This document shows, one piece after another, positions 54,915-63,722 of a DNA stretch of 64,000 bases; position 1 is the first letter of the stretch, and each line of letters opens with the position of its first letter. Under the pieces are notes generated by a model. It made no database searches. It saw only the letters and a program-made list of their open reading frames with translations, and was not told the DNA's origin. The stretch comes from Roseateles noduli. GTDB lineage: Bacteria; Pseudomonadota; Gammaproteobacteria; Burkholderiales; Burkholderiaceae_C. Location of the stretch: contig NIOE01000014.1 in the NCBI GenBank assembly GCA_002205125.1, forward strand, positions 178,337 through 242,336, in the 5' to 3' direction. Both the position numbers and the translations under genes were made by a program.

Positions 54915-54945
54915 AGAAAAAGGCGCTCCGAGGAGCGCCTTTCTC
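54915..54945. terminator. Bidirectional terminator between SDR and RNA-binding protein genes
   Basis: AAGGCGCTCC / GGAGCGCCTT (54920-54941) with A-run on the left and T-run on the right. It can end both the plus-strand kdsD operon and the minus-strand RRM gene. Confidence 0.85.
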
Positions 54946-54982
54946 ATTGCAAGGCGGGATGGACCCGCCTGCCGTGCGTGGC

Positions 54983-55495
54983 TCAGTAGCCGCCGCGACC
55001 GCCGCCGTAGCTGCCGCCGCCGCCACCACCGTAGCCGCCACCGCCGCCGCCGCCGTAACCGCCGCCGCCGCTACGGCCACCGCCGTAACCGCCGCCGCCG
55101 CCACTGCGACCACCGCCGCCGCCACCACCGTAGCCGCCGCCGCCACCACCGCCGTAGCCGCCGCCACCGCTGCGGCCACCGCCGCCGCCGAAGCCGCCAC
55201 CACCGCTGCGGCCGCCGCCGAAGCCGCCACCGCCGCCCGGACGGTCTTCACGCGGACGAGCCACGTTGACGACGATCGCGCGGCCGTCGAGGGCCTGACC
55301 GTTCATGCCGTTGATGGCAGCTTGCGCTTCGTCGTCCGTCGACATTTCCACGAAGCCGAAGCCCTTGGAACGTCCCGTCTCACGATCCATCATGACCTTG
55401 GCGGAAATGACGGTGCCGAATGGCGCGAATGCCTCCTGGAGCGACTCATCTCGCACGCTGTAAGCGAGGTTGCCCACGTATAGCTTGTTTCCCAT
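54983..55495 (-). CDS. Glycine-rich RRM RNA-binding protein
   Basis: A 170-residue RNA-binding protein. An N-terminal RRM (residues 1-80) has RNP2 LYVGNLAY and RNP1 KGFGFVEM, with ARPREDRPG after it. The C-terminal half (about 85-170) is an almost pure Gly-rich repeat of GGGGYGGG and GGGRSGG units ending YGGGRGGY. This matches bacterial and cyanobacterial Rbp-type cold- or stress-induced RNA-binding proteins. ATG 55495 has AAAGGG upstream. The long GGN repeat makes replication slippage and length variation likely. Confidence 0.95.
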   Translation of the reverse strand: MGNKLYVGNLAYSVRDESLQEAFAPFGTVISAKVMMDRETGRSKGFGFVEMSTDDEAQAAINGMNGQALDGRAIVVNVARPREDRPGGGGGFGGGRSGGGGFGGGGGRSGGGGYGGGGGGGYGGGGGGGRSGGGGGYGGGRSGGGGYGGGGGGGYGGGGGGSYGGGRGGY

Positions 55496-55791
55496 GGGGG
55501 AAGCCCTTTCAAAACCAAATAACCCAATGTGCTGCTTCAACCCATCGTGAACCACTCATACGAAGGCGCTGCATTCAGGCGATCCGATTATGTGTGACAG
55601 GATTGGCGGTTCGCAACGCGTCAAGCTGGTTGTTGTTTTTCAGCTTATGCGCACAAACCCCGAGCAGTGTCAGAGGCGCTCAACAATCTCCGCCTCCGGC
55701 ATCTTGGTGGGGCAAATCAGACTCCTGACTCGCCGCTTCTGGCCCTGGTGTTTTCCACTATGCGGATGCAACTCTGCTGAAATCGCACAAC

Positions 55792-56757
55792 GTGTCGCCC
55801 ATCGCACCGCCTCTCCCCCCGACGAACGAGTCGCCGACGCCGCCGCGCCTGCGCATCGTGTCGCTCGTGCCCTCGGTGACGGAACTGCTGTTCGCACTCG
55901 GATTGGGCCCCTGGATCGTCGGGCGTACCGGTTTTTGCATTCATCCCGCGGCGGCGGTGTCAGCAATATCAAAGATCGGCGGGACCAAGGACGTCAACCT
56001 CCCCAAGTTGCGGGCCCTCGCCCCCACCCACGTGGTGGTCAATGTGGACGAGAACCGGCTCGACACCGTGGAGGCCCTGCGCGACGAGATCCCCCATTTG
56101 GTGGTGACGCACCCCTGCGCGCCGGAAGACAACCTCGCCCTGATCGCGCAGATCGTCGAGATGGTGGAGGTTTTTGCCGCCGAACTGGGGGTCAGGTCTG
56201 AACCTTCCGGAAGAAAAGATGATCGGGAAGACGAAGTTCTTTACTCCGAAGCCGCGCTGCCGGATGTCCCCGAACTCCGCGACCGTGCCGATCGCCTGGC
56301 CGCAGAGCTGCAAGGCGAGCTCGCCGCCTGCCGGTCCTTCCGCGCCGATCTCCCGGAGGACCAGCCCGGGCGCCGGGCGCTCTACCTGATCTGGCGCGCG
56401 CCGTGGATGACCGTGGCGCGGGACACCTACATCGCGCGCATGCTCGCCGAGGTGGGCTGGCAGACCTGGCCGCCGGTCGAGGGCGGCTCGCACGGCGCCG
56501 CGCGTTATCCGGTCGTGACCGGCAGCGAATCGTGGCTGGCGGACATCGACGAGCTGCTGCTCAGCTCCGAGCCCTACCGCTTCGGGGAGGAGCATCTGGC
56601 AGAAGCGCAGGCGCTCTGCCCGAATGCCCGCGTGCGGCTGGTCGACGGCGAACTGATCAGCTGGTACGGCCCGCGCGCCGCGGAAGGCCTGCGTTACCTG
56701 CGGGAACTGGCCGAGGGACCGCCGGCCGACGGAAAGCGCCACGCAACTCCGCGATGA
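55792..56757 (+). CDS. BtuF-like helical-backbone metal/cobalamin-binding protein
   Basis: A 321-residue substrate-binding-like protein of the class III (BtuF/FhuD-type) fold. It has RIVSLVPSVTELLFALGLGPWIVGRTGFCIHP, KIGGTKDVNLPKLRALAPTHVVVNVDENR, and ALYLIWRAPWMTVARDTYIARMLAEVGWQTWP, the cobalamin-binding-protein signature. No signal peptide is seen, so this cytosolic BtuF-like form probably has a different role from periplasmic BtuF. A run of about 25 residues (GVRSEPSGRKDDREDEVLYSE, about 133-153) has low-GC codons and looks like an in-frame insertion. It overlaps creB by four bases. Confidence 0.82.
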   Translation: MSPIAPPLPPTNESPTPPRLRIVSLVPSVTELLFALGLGPWIVGRTGFCIHPAAAVSAISKIGGTKDVNLPKLRALAPTHVVVNVDENRLDTVEALRDEIPHLVVTHPCAPEDNLALIAQIVEMVEVFAAELGVRSEPSGRKDDREDEVLYSEAALPDVPELRDRADRLAAELQGELAACRSFRADLPEDQPGRRALYLIWRAPWMTVARDTYIARMLAEVGWQTWPPVEGGSHGAARYPVVTGSESWLADIDELLLSSEPYRFGEEHLAEAQALCPNARVRLVDGELISWYGPRAAEGLRYLRELAEGPPADGKRHATPR

Positions 56758-57521
56758 TCGCGGGCATGAGCACGTCTTCCGCCGCCACGTCGCCTGCGTC
56801 GTCTTCAGCGCCGTCCCCCGCTTCGCCGCCGCCCGCCCCCTTCGCGGGCCAGGTCCTGCTGCTGGAGGACGACCCCGCGATCGCCCAGACCGTCTGCTTC
56901 GTGCTGGAGCGCGAGGGCTACCGCGTCCGCGCCTGCGGCTGGGTGCACGAGGCACGCGCGGCGCTGGCCGCGAACGCGCCGGACCTGGCGATCCTCGACG
57001 TCGGTCTGCCGGACGGCAACGGCCTGGACCTGTGCCGCGAACTGCGCCAGGGCCCGCTGGCGCGCCTGCCGGTGCTGGTGCTGAGCGCGCGCAGCGAGGA
57101 AGGCGACAAGGTGCTGGGCCTGGAGCTGGGCGCCGACGACTACCTCGCCAAGCCGTTCAGCAACCGGGAACTGGTGGCGCGGGTGCGGGCGCTGCTGCGT
57201 CGCGCCCAGGCGCCGGTGGAGCCGGCCGCGCCCGCCGTCGCCGGTTTCGTCGTCGAGGCCGAAGGCTCCCGCGTGCGCTTCCACGGCGAACTGCTGCCGC
57301 TGACGCGCCGCGAGCTCGGCCTGATGCTGCGGCTGCTGAAGGCGCCAGGCCGCATCCACAGCCGCGACAGCCTGCTGGACGCCGTCTGGGGCATGGACGC
57401 CGACAGCGGCGATCGCACCGTGGACACCCACATCAAGACCCTGCGCGCCAAGCTGCGCCAGGTGCGCCCCGACCTCGACCCGATCCGCACGCACCGCGGC
57501 ATGGGCTACTCGCTGGAGTGA
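56754..57521 (+). CDS. creB: Two-component response regulator CreB
   Basis: A 255-residue OmpR-family regulator. A Ser/Ala/Pro-rich N-terminal extension of about 30 residues precedes the receiver (LLLEDDPAIAQTVCFVLEREGY; phospho-acceptor in LAILDVGLPDGNGLDLC; DDYLAKPFSNREL). The winged helix follows (LLPLTRRELGLMLRLLKAPGRIHSRDSLLDAVWG, then VDTHIKTLRAKLR and HRGMGYSLE). ATG 56754 overlaps the upstream stop codon as ATGA; ATG 56766 is an alternative. The creB-creC-creD order supports the assignment. Confidence 0.93.
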   Translation: MIAGMSTSSAATSPASSSAPSPASPPPAPFAGQVLLLEDDPAIAQTVCFVLEREGYRVRACGWVHEARAALAANAPDLAILDVGLPDGNGLDLCRELRQGPLARLPVLVLSARSEEGDKVLGLELGADDYLAKPFSNRELVARVRALLRRAQAPVEPAAPAVAGFVVEAEGSRVRFHGELLPLTRRELGLMLRLLKAPGRIHSRDSLLDAVWGMDADSGDRTVDTHIKTLRAKLRQVRPDLDPIRTHRGMGYSLE

Positions 57522-57527
57522 CGGCGG

Positions 57528-59045
57528 ATGCGCCTCGGCCTGCGACTGTTCCTCGGCTTCTTCCTGGTGGCGGGGCTGAGCGCCTTCATCCTGCTGCGCG
57601 TCGTGCTGGGCGAGTTCAAGCCCAGCGTGCGCGAGGTGATGGAGGACATGATGGTCGACACCGCCAACCTGGTGGCGGCGCTGGCGCGTGACGAACTCGC
57701 CGCGATGCCGCCGGGCGGGAACCTGAGCGGCACGCGCTTCGCGCAGCGGGTCCGCGACTACGCCGAACGACCCGTGGACGCGCGCATCCTCAGCGCGCGC
57801 AAGCGTTCGCTGGACTTCCGCATCTACGTCACGGACGCCACGGGGCGGGTGGTGCTGGACACCAGCCCCACGTCGGCGGTGGGCCAGGACTACTCGGCCT
57901 GGAACGACGTCGCCCGCACGCTGCGCGGCGACTACGGCGCGCGAACGACGCCGGAGCGGCTCACGCCCTACGGCAACGCGGGCGACCTGGGCAACGGCAA
58001 GGACCAGCAGGGCAGTCCGGTGATGTACGTGGCCGCGCCGGTGCGGGTCGGGGACCGGACGATCGGTGTCGTCACCGTCGCCAAGCCGGCCGCGGCGGTC
58101 CAGCAGATCATCTTCCGCGCCGAGCGCCGCATCTGGATCGCCGGGCTGTCGCTGCTGGCGGTGTCGCTGGCGGTGGGGGTCGCGGTGACCGTGTGGATGA
58201 TCGCGGCGGTGCGCCGCCTGCGCCGCTACGCCCAGGAGGTGCAGATGGGTCAGCGCCAGGTGCCGCCCAAGGTGCCCGGCGAGCTCGGCGACCTGGCGCA
58301 CGCGATGGATGCGATGCGGGAACGGCTGGACGGGCGGGAGCGCCTCGAACACATGGCGCGGGCGCTGACGCATGAGCTGAAGAGTCCGCTGGCCGCGCTG
58401 CGTGGCGCCGGCGAACTGCTGCAGGAAGAGCTGCCCGGCGCCGACCGCCAGCGCTTCGCCGCGCAGGTGGTCTCGCAGAGCGAGCGCATGACGGAGCTGG
58501 TCGAACGCCTGCTCGCGCTGTCCACGCTGGAATTGCGGCGCGGGCCTGAGCATCCGCGTCCGGTGGCCCTCGTCGGCGCGGTCGACCAGGTGCTGGCGCT
58601 GCTCGGCGACCGGCTGGCGCAGCAGTCATTGACGGTGCGCTGGCTGCGCCGCGACGCGGTGGAGCTGCAGGCCGATGCCGAGATGCTGGCGTTGGCCATC
58701 AGCAACCTGCTGACGAACGCGATCGACTTCGCGCCGTCCGGCTCCGAGCTGACGCTGCAGGTGGGCATCGAGTCGGCGAGCGGCGCCCACGGCGCCAGCG
58801 CGTTCTTCGAACTTCGCGACCACGGCCCCGGCGTACCGGCGGGCGCGTTCGCGCAACTGGGCGAGCGCTTTTTCTCGACCGCCCGGCCGGGCAGCCTGCG
58901 CAAGGGCTCCGGCCTGGGCCTGGCCATCGTGCGTCAGATCGCGGGCCTGCATCGCGGCGAGTTGCGCTTCGAACCCGCCGAGCCGGGCCTGCGCGTGCGG
59001 CTCGCTTTCCCGCTCTTCACGGCGGCTTCACAAACTTCGTCCTGA
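57528..59045 (+). CDS. creC: Sensor histidine kinase CreC
   Basis: A 505-residue kinase that pairs with CreB. It has two transmembrane helices (RLFLGFFLVAGLSAFILLRVVL and about residues 197-220, IAGLSLLAVSLAVGVAVTVWM). The CreC-type sensor domain has VREVMEDMMVDTANLVAALARDELA, DFRIYVTDATGRVVLDTS and YSAWNDVARTLRGDYGARTT. A HAMP-like region precedes HisKA (MARALTHELKSPLAALRGAGELLQEE, phospho-His) and HATPase (LAISNLLTNAIDFAP, DHGPGVP, GSGLGLAIV). It lies 6 bp after creB and controls creD and metabolic/beta-lactam-response genes in other species. Confidence 0.93.
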   Translation: MRLGLRLFLGFFLVAGLSAFILLRVVLGEFKPSVREVMEDMMVDTANLVAALARDELAAMPPGGNLSGTRFAQRVRDYAERPVDARILSARKRSLDFRIYVTDATGRVVLDTSPTSAVGQDYSAWNDVARTLRGDYGARTTPERLTPYGNAGDLGNGKDQQGSPVMYVAAPVRVGDRTIGVVTVAKPAAAVQQIIFRAERRIWIAGLSLLAVSLAVGVAVTVWMIAAVRRLRRYAQEVQMGQRQVPPKVPGELGDLAHAMDAMRERLDGRERLEHMARALTHELKSPLAALRGAGELLQEELPGADRQRFAAQVVSQSERMTELVERLLALSTLELRRGPEHPRPVALVGAVDQVLALLGDRLAQQSLTVRWLRRDAVELQADAEMLALAISNLLTNAIDFAPSGSELTLQVGIESASGAHGASAFFELRDHGPGVPAGAFAQLGERFFSTARPGSLRKGSGLGLAIVRQIAGLHRGELRFEPAEPGLRVRLAFPLFTAASQTSS

Positions 59046-59107
59046 CCTCATCGCCGCTGCCGAGACTGCCGCCTTCTGTGGATTGCCGAGGGGCAAGGAG
59101 AAGGACG

Positions 59108-60538
59108 ATGCAGAGGAAGGCGCTGTGGTGGAAGCTGGTGATCCTGGGCGGGGTGACGCTGCTGCTGATGTTCGTGCTGATGCGGATCGGCTGGCTCGTG
59201 GATGAACGCCAGGGACGGCAACGCGCCGCGGAGGCCGGCGTCGCCGCGGCGCAGGCGGGGCCGCAGGTGCTGCTGGGCCCGATCGTGCAGCGCAGCTGCA
59301 CGGAGGAATGGTCGACCGTCGCCGCCAACGGCGCCGCGAGCACCGCGCGGCGCGACTTCATCGTGTCGGCGATGCCGGCCGAACTCTCGGTGGACGGCAC
59401 GCTCAACCAGGAGCCGCGCCGGCGCGGTCTGTTCAAGATCAACGCTTACGCCGCGCAGGTGGCGATGCAGGCGCGCTGGCATTCCCTGGAAGCGCTGACG
59501 CCGAAGGCGGAGCACGCCGGCAAGCTTCAATGCGACGCCCCGCGGGTCGTCGTGGCCGTCAGCGATTCCCGCGGGCTGCGTGTCGTCGGGATCAAGCGCG
59601 GCGACGCGCCGCTGGCGGTACGCCCCGGCACCCGGAACGACAGCTACCCGCGCGGTCTGCACGCGGAGCTGACCGAGCAGCCGCTGACCGAGCCGCTGGC
59701 GCTGGCCGTGTCGATGAACCTGATCGGCATGACCGACTTCGGCGTGGTGCCGGCCGCGTCGGCGACGCAGGTGAAGCTGCGCGCCGACTGGCCGCATCCG
59801 AGCTTCGGCGGCCGCTTCCTGCCGGTGTCGAGCACCATCGACGCCAAGGGCTTCGAGGCCAGCTGGCAGGTCTCCGAACTCGCGACCACCGCGCTGCGCG
59901 ACGTCGCGGCCGGCCGCGCGATGCCCGGCATCGATCGCGATCCGGAAGCAGGCGGCTATCCGTCCGCGTCGACCGGCAATGCCAAGGGGGAATCGATCGC
60001 CGACACGCTGGCCTTCTCGATGATCGACCCGGTGAACCCCTACGTGATGAGCGACCGCGCCATCAAGTACGGCCTGATGTTCATCGTGCTGACTTTCGTG
60101 AGCGTCGGTCTGCTGGAGCTGCTGTCCCGCCGCCGCGTGCACCCGGTGCAGTACCTGCTCGTCGGCCTGGCGATGACGCTGTTCTTCCTGCTGCTGCTCA
60201 GCCTGTCCGAACACCTGAGCTTCGCCCTGTCCTATGCGCTGGCGGCGGGCGCGGCGATCGGGCTGCTGACCTTCTACGGAGCGGCCATGCTCGGGACGGC
60301 GCTGCGCGGCCTGGGGTTCGGCGCGCTGGTGGCGGTGCTCTACGGCGCGCTGTTCATCCTGCTGAACCTGGAGAAGGCCTCGCTGGTGGTCGGCGCCTCG
60401 CTGCTCTTCGCGGTGCTGGCGGCGGTCATGACGCTGACGCGACGCATCGACTGGTACGCGCTGAACGGGCGGAGCATGGAGCAACCAGACGGGCGCACTG
60501 CGGAGCAGCCGGAGGAAGAGGCCATCGGCTCTTGGTGA
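59108..60538 (+). CDS. creD: Inner membrane protein CreD
   Basis: A 476-residue inner-membrane protein of the CreD family. An N-terminal transmembrane helix (LVILGGVTLLLMFVLMRIGWLV) and a large periplasmic domain (GIKRGDAPLAV to GRFLPVSSTI) come first. A cluster of five or six helices follows (IKYGLMFIVLTFVSVGLLELLS, PVQYLLVGLAMTLFFLLLLSLSEHL, LAAGAAIGLLTF, FGALVAVLYGALFILLNLEKASL). AAGGAGAAGG precedes ATG. It is the classic CreBC target, downstream of both genes, and is linked to envelope integrity. Confidence 0.95.
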   Translation: MQRKALWWKLVILGGVTLLLMFVLMRIGWLVDERQGRQRAAEAGVAAAQAGPQVLLGPIVQRSCTEEWSTVAANGAASTARRDFIVSAMPAELSVDGTLNQEPRRRGLFKINAYAAQVAMQARWHSLEALTPKAEHAGKLQCDAPRVVVAVSDSRGLRVVGIKRGDAPLAVRPGTRNDSYPRGLHAELTEQPLTEPLALAVSMNLIGMTDFGVVPAASATQVKLRADWPHPSFGGRFLPVSSTIDAKGFEASWQVSELATTALRDVAAGRAMPGIDRDPEAGGYPSASTGNAKGESIADTLAFSMIDPVNPYVMSDRAIKYGLMFIVLTFVSVGLLELLSRRRVHPVQYLLVGLAMTLFFLLLLSLSEHLSFALSYALAAGAAIGLLTFYGAAMLGTALRGLGFGALVAVLYGALFILLNLEKASLVVGASLLFAVLAAVMTLTRRIDWYALNGRSMEQPDGRTAEQPEEEAIGSW

Positions 60539-60608
60539 CAACGTGGTTGCCGGCCGCCCGTGGCTGGTTCAGCATGGGTCTTCACAGACCCATCACGACA
60601 AGAGAGAC

Positions 60609-62312
60609 ATGGGCGGAGACAACCCAAGCACCGACCGCGACGCGGCGCCCGAGACCGCCTCGGGCCGCTTCGACTACATCATCGTGGGCGCCGGCACCGC
60701 CGGCTGCCTGCTCGCCAACAGGCTCAGCGCCGACACGTCCAGGCGCGTGCTGCTGCTCGAAGCCGGCGGCCGCGACGATTACCACTGGATCCACATCCCC
60801 GTCGGCTACCTGTATTGCATCGGCAATCCGCGCACGGACTGGCTGTTCAAGACGGAGCCCGACGCGGGCCTGAACGGACGCAGCCTGCGTTACCCGCGCG
60901 GCAAGGTGCTGGGCGGGAGCTCGAGCATCAACGGGATGATCTACATGCGGGGCCAGACCCGCGACTACGACGGCTGGGCCGCATCGGCCGGCGACGAGGC
61001 GTGGCGCTGGGACGCGGTGCTGCCCTACTTCCGCGAGCACGAGGACCATTGGCGCCTGGACGAAGGCGCCGAGCGTCCGCCCGGTTTCGATCCGGCGATG
61101 CACGGGCACGGCGGGGAGTGGCGCGTCGAGAAGCAGCGGCTGCGCTGGGCGGTGCTGGACGCGTTCGCGACGGCGGCGCAGGAGGCCGGGATTCCCGCGA
61201 CGCCCGACTTCAATCGCGGCAACAACGAGGGCGTCGGCTACTTCGAGGTCAACCAGCGCAACGGCTGGCGCTGGAACACGGCGAAGGCCTTCCTGAGGCC
61301 GGCCTGCTACCGGCGTCCCAACGTCGAGATGTGGACCGGCGCGCATGCGCAGCGGCTGCTGTTCGAGCAGACCGACGGTGAGGTCCGCTGCGACGGCGTG
61401 CTCGTGCGCACGCCTCACGGGCTGGAGACGGTCCGCCTGAACCCGGGCGGCGAAGTGCTGCTCTCGGCCGGCGCGATCGGGTCGCCCCAGCTGCTTCAGC
61501 TGTCGGGCCTCGGGCCGGCGGCGCTGCTGCAACAGCACGGCATCGGCGTCGTGAAGGACCTGCCCGGCGTCGGCGCGAACTTGCAGGATCACCTGCAGAT
61601 CCGCGCGGTCTTCCAGGTCGATGGCGTGAGCACGCTCAACACGCTGGCGTCGAGCTGGTTCGGCAAGGCGCGGATCGGGCTCGAATACGCACTGCGCCGC
61701 ACCGGGCCGATGAGCATGGCGCCTTCGCAGCTCGGCGCGTTTGCGAAGAGCGGACCGGACAAGGCCTGGCCCGATCTGCAGTACCACGTGCAGCCGCTGT
61801 CGCTGGAGGCGTTCGGCGAGCCGCTGCACGCGTTCAACGCGTTCACGGCGAGCGTCTGCAACCTGAATCCCACGAGCCGCGGCACGGTCACGATCCGCAG
61901 CGCGGAGGCGGCCGATGCGCCGCTGATCGCGCCCAACTACCTGAGCACCGCCGAAGACCGCGAGATCGCCGCGCGCAGCCTGCGCCTGACGCGGCGCATC
62001 GTCGAGCAGCCGGCGCTGTCGCGCTACCGGCCGCGGGAACACAAGCCCGGTGTCGAGTTCCAGACGGACGAGGAACTGGCGCGGCTGGCCGGCGACATCG
62101 CCACGACGATCTTCCATCCGGTCGGTACCTGCCGCATGGGGAGAGCCGACGATGAGACCGCCGTCGTCGACAGCCGCCTGCGCGTGCGTGGGGTGTCCGG
62201 CCTGCGCGTCGTCGACGCGAGCGTCATGCCGACGATCACCAGCGGGAACACGAATTCGCCCACGCTGATGATCGCGGAGCGCGCCGCCGCGTGGCTGCGC
62301 GCGGGGGAGTGA
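60609..62312 (+). CDS. GMC family FAD-dependent oxidoreductase (choline dehydrogenase-like)
   Basis: A 567-residue GMC oxidoreductase. FDYIIVGAGTAGCLLANRLSAD is the FAD GxGxxG motif. RGKVLGGSSSINGMIYMRG is GMC signature 1 and VLLSAGAIGSPQLLQLSGLG is signature 2. The C-terminal catalytic pair lies in FHPVGTCRMG and NTNSPTLMIAERAA. It resembles alcohol or choline dehydrogenases that feed electrons to an unidentified acceptor. ATG 60609 follows AAGAGAG. The gene follows creD by 70 bp on the same strand, but there is no evidence of a shared function. Confidence 0.93.
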   Translation: MGGDNPSTDRDAAPETASGRFDYIIVGAGTAGCLLANRLSADTSRRVLLLEAGGRDDYHWIHIPVGYLYCIGNPRTDWLFKTEPDAGLNGRSLRYPRGKVLGGSSSINGMIYMRGQTRDYDGWAASAGDEAWRWDAVLPYFREHEDHWRLDEGAERPPGFDPAMHGHGGEWRVEKQRLRWAVLDAFATAAQEAGIPATPDFNRGNNEGVGYFEVNQRNGWRWNTAKAFLRPACYRRPNVEMWTGAHAQRLLFEQTDGEVRCDGVLVRTPHGLETVRLNPGGEVLLSAGAIGSPQLLQLSGLGPAALLQQHGIGVVKDLPGVGANLQDHLQIRAVFQVDGVSTLNTLASSWFGKARIGLEYALRRTGPMSMAPSQLGAFAKSGPDKAWPDLQYHVQPLSLEAFGEPLHAFNAFTASVCNLNPTSRGTVTIRSAEAADAPLIAPNYLSTAEDREIAARSLRLTRRIVEQPALSRYRPREHKPGVEFQTDEELARLAGDIATTIFHPVGTCRMGRADDETAVVDSRLRVRGVSGLRVVDASVMPTITSGNTNSPTLMIAERAAAWLRAGE

Positions 62313-62345
62313 CCGGACGCCGGACCGGCGCCGATCACAGGACCG

Positions 62346-63722
62346 TCAGGCGCTGAAGCGCTCCTCGATGTAGGCCAGCAGCGCGCGGATCGTCTGGGCT
62401 TCCCCGCCGACCGGGCGGCCCGGACGCGCGATGTCGTTCCAGGCGAACAGGTCGATGTGCAGCCAGTCCTGCTCGGCAGGGACGAAGGCTTCGAGGAACA
62501 GCGCCGCGTTGATCGCGCCGGCCAGCGCGCTGCGGCCAGTGTTCACGATGTCGGCGATGCTCGACGTGATGCCTTCCTTGTACGGCGCCCACAGCGGCAT
62601 GTGCCACAGCGGATCATCCATCTTCAGGCCCAGGTCGACCAGGTCGCGCGCGGTGTCCATGTGCTTGGCGAACAGCGCCGGCAGCTGCGCGCCCAGCGCG
62701 ATGCGGGCCGCGCCGGTCAGCGTGGCCAGGTCGATGATCAGCTCGGGCTTGGACTCGGTGGCGTAGGCCAGCGCGTCGCACAGGATCACGCGGCCTTCGG
62801 CGTCGGTGTTGCCGATCTCGATGTGCAGGCCCGCGCGGGTCTTGATCACGTCGCCCGGACGGTAGGCGTTGCCGCTGATGGAGTTCTCCACCGCCGGGAT
62901 CAGCACCTGCAGGCGCACCGGCAGCTTCAGCGCCATGATCAGCGTGGCCAAGCCCAGCGTGTTGGCCGCGCCGCCCATGTCCTTCTTCATCTGGCGCATG
63001 CCGTCGGCCGGCTTGATGTCCAGGCCGCCGGTGTCGAAGCACACGCCCTTGCCGACCAGGGTCAGGCGGGGGTGCTTGTCGCTGCCCCAGTTCAGCTCGA
63101 TCAGGCGCGGCGCGCGGGTGCTGGCGCGGCCGACGGCGTGGATGGCCGGGAAGTTCTTCTTCAGCAGGTCGTCGCCGACGATCTCCTTGAACTTCGCGCC
63201 GTGCTGCTTGCCGACGACGGCCGCGGCCTTCGAGAGCTCTACCGGGCCCATGTGCTCGGCGGGGGTGTTGACCAGGTCGCGCACGGCGGTCATCGCGGTG
63301 GCGATCGCCAGGCCGCGCTGGCCGTCCGGGCTGTTCTTGACGAGCAGCTGGGCCGGCTCGCGCTTGCGCGGCTTGTAGAGGTCGAACTGGTAGCAGCCGA
63401 GTTCCCAGGAGAGCGCGGCGGCCTCGTCCTGCAGCGGCAGGCCGTCGGGCGAGAGCGTGTAGCTGCCTTCAGGCAGCGCGAGCGGCAGTGCCGACAGCGC
63501 GAACGGGTGGGCGGCGTGCGCCACGCCGGCGAAGACCTGCGCCAGCTTGCCGTCCTCGCCCGGCACCAGGGCGAAGGTGTCCGGCGCGGCGGAGAAGCCC
63601 AGCGTCGCCAGCCATTGCTGGGTGCGCTTGGGCAGCTTCGGGGCCAGGGCCTTGTAGGCGGCGCGATCCAGCGCCAGGATGGGCGTGGCGCGAGCCACCG
63701 AGTTCTTGAATTGGACGTTCAT
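62346..63722 (-). CDS. M17 leucyl aminopeptidase-like protein
   Basis: A 458-residue M17 metallo-aminopeptidase. The variable N-terminal domain comprises residues 1-150. The catalytic domain has LTLVGKGVCFDTGGLDIKPADGMRQMKKDMGGAA (Lys and Asp metal ligands), RPGDVIKTRAGLHIEIGNTDAEGRVILCDALAYA (the NTDAEGR signature) and LTGAARIALGA, and it ends LHIDLFAWND to ALLAYIEERFSA. It is shorter than PepA (about 500 residues), closer to the PepB/LAP-2-type family. It is convergent with the GMC gene, 34 bp apart. Confidence 0.93.
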   Translation of the reverse strand: MNVQFKNSVARATPILALDRAAYKALAPKLPKRTQQWLATLGFSAAPDTFALVPGEDGKLAQVFAGVAHAAHPFALSALPLALPEGSYTLSPDGLPLQDEAAALSWELGCYQFDLYKPRKREPAQLLVKNSPDGQRGLAIATAMTAVRDLVNTPAEHMGPVELSKAAAVVGKQHGAKFKEIVGDDLLKKNFPAIHAVGRASTRAPRLIELNWGSDKHPRLTLVGKGVCFDTGGLDIKPADGMRQMKKDMGGAANTLGLATLIMALKLPVRLQVLIPAVENSISGNAYRPGDVIKTRAGLHIEIGNTDAEGRVILCDALAYATESKPELIIDLATLTGAARIALGAQLPALFAKHMDTARDLVDLGLKMDDPLWHMPLWAPYKEGITSSIADIVNTGRSALAGAINAALFLEAFVPAEQDWLHIDLFAWNDIARPGRPVGGEAQTIRALLAYIEERFSA

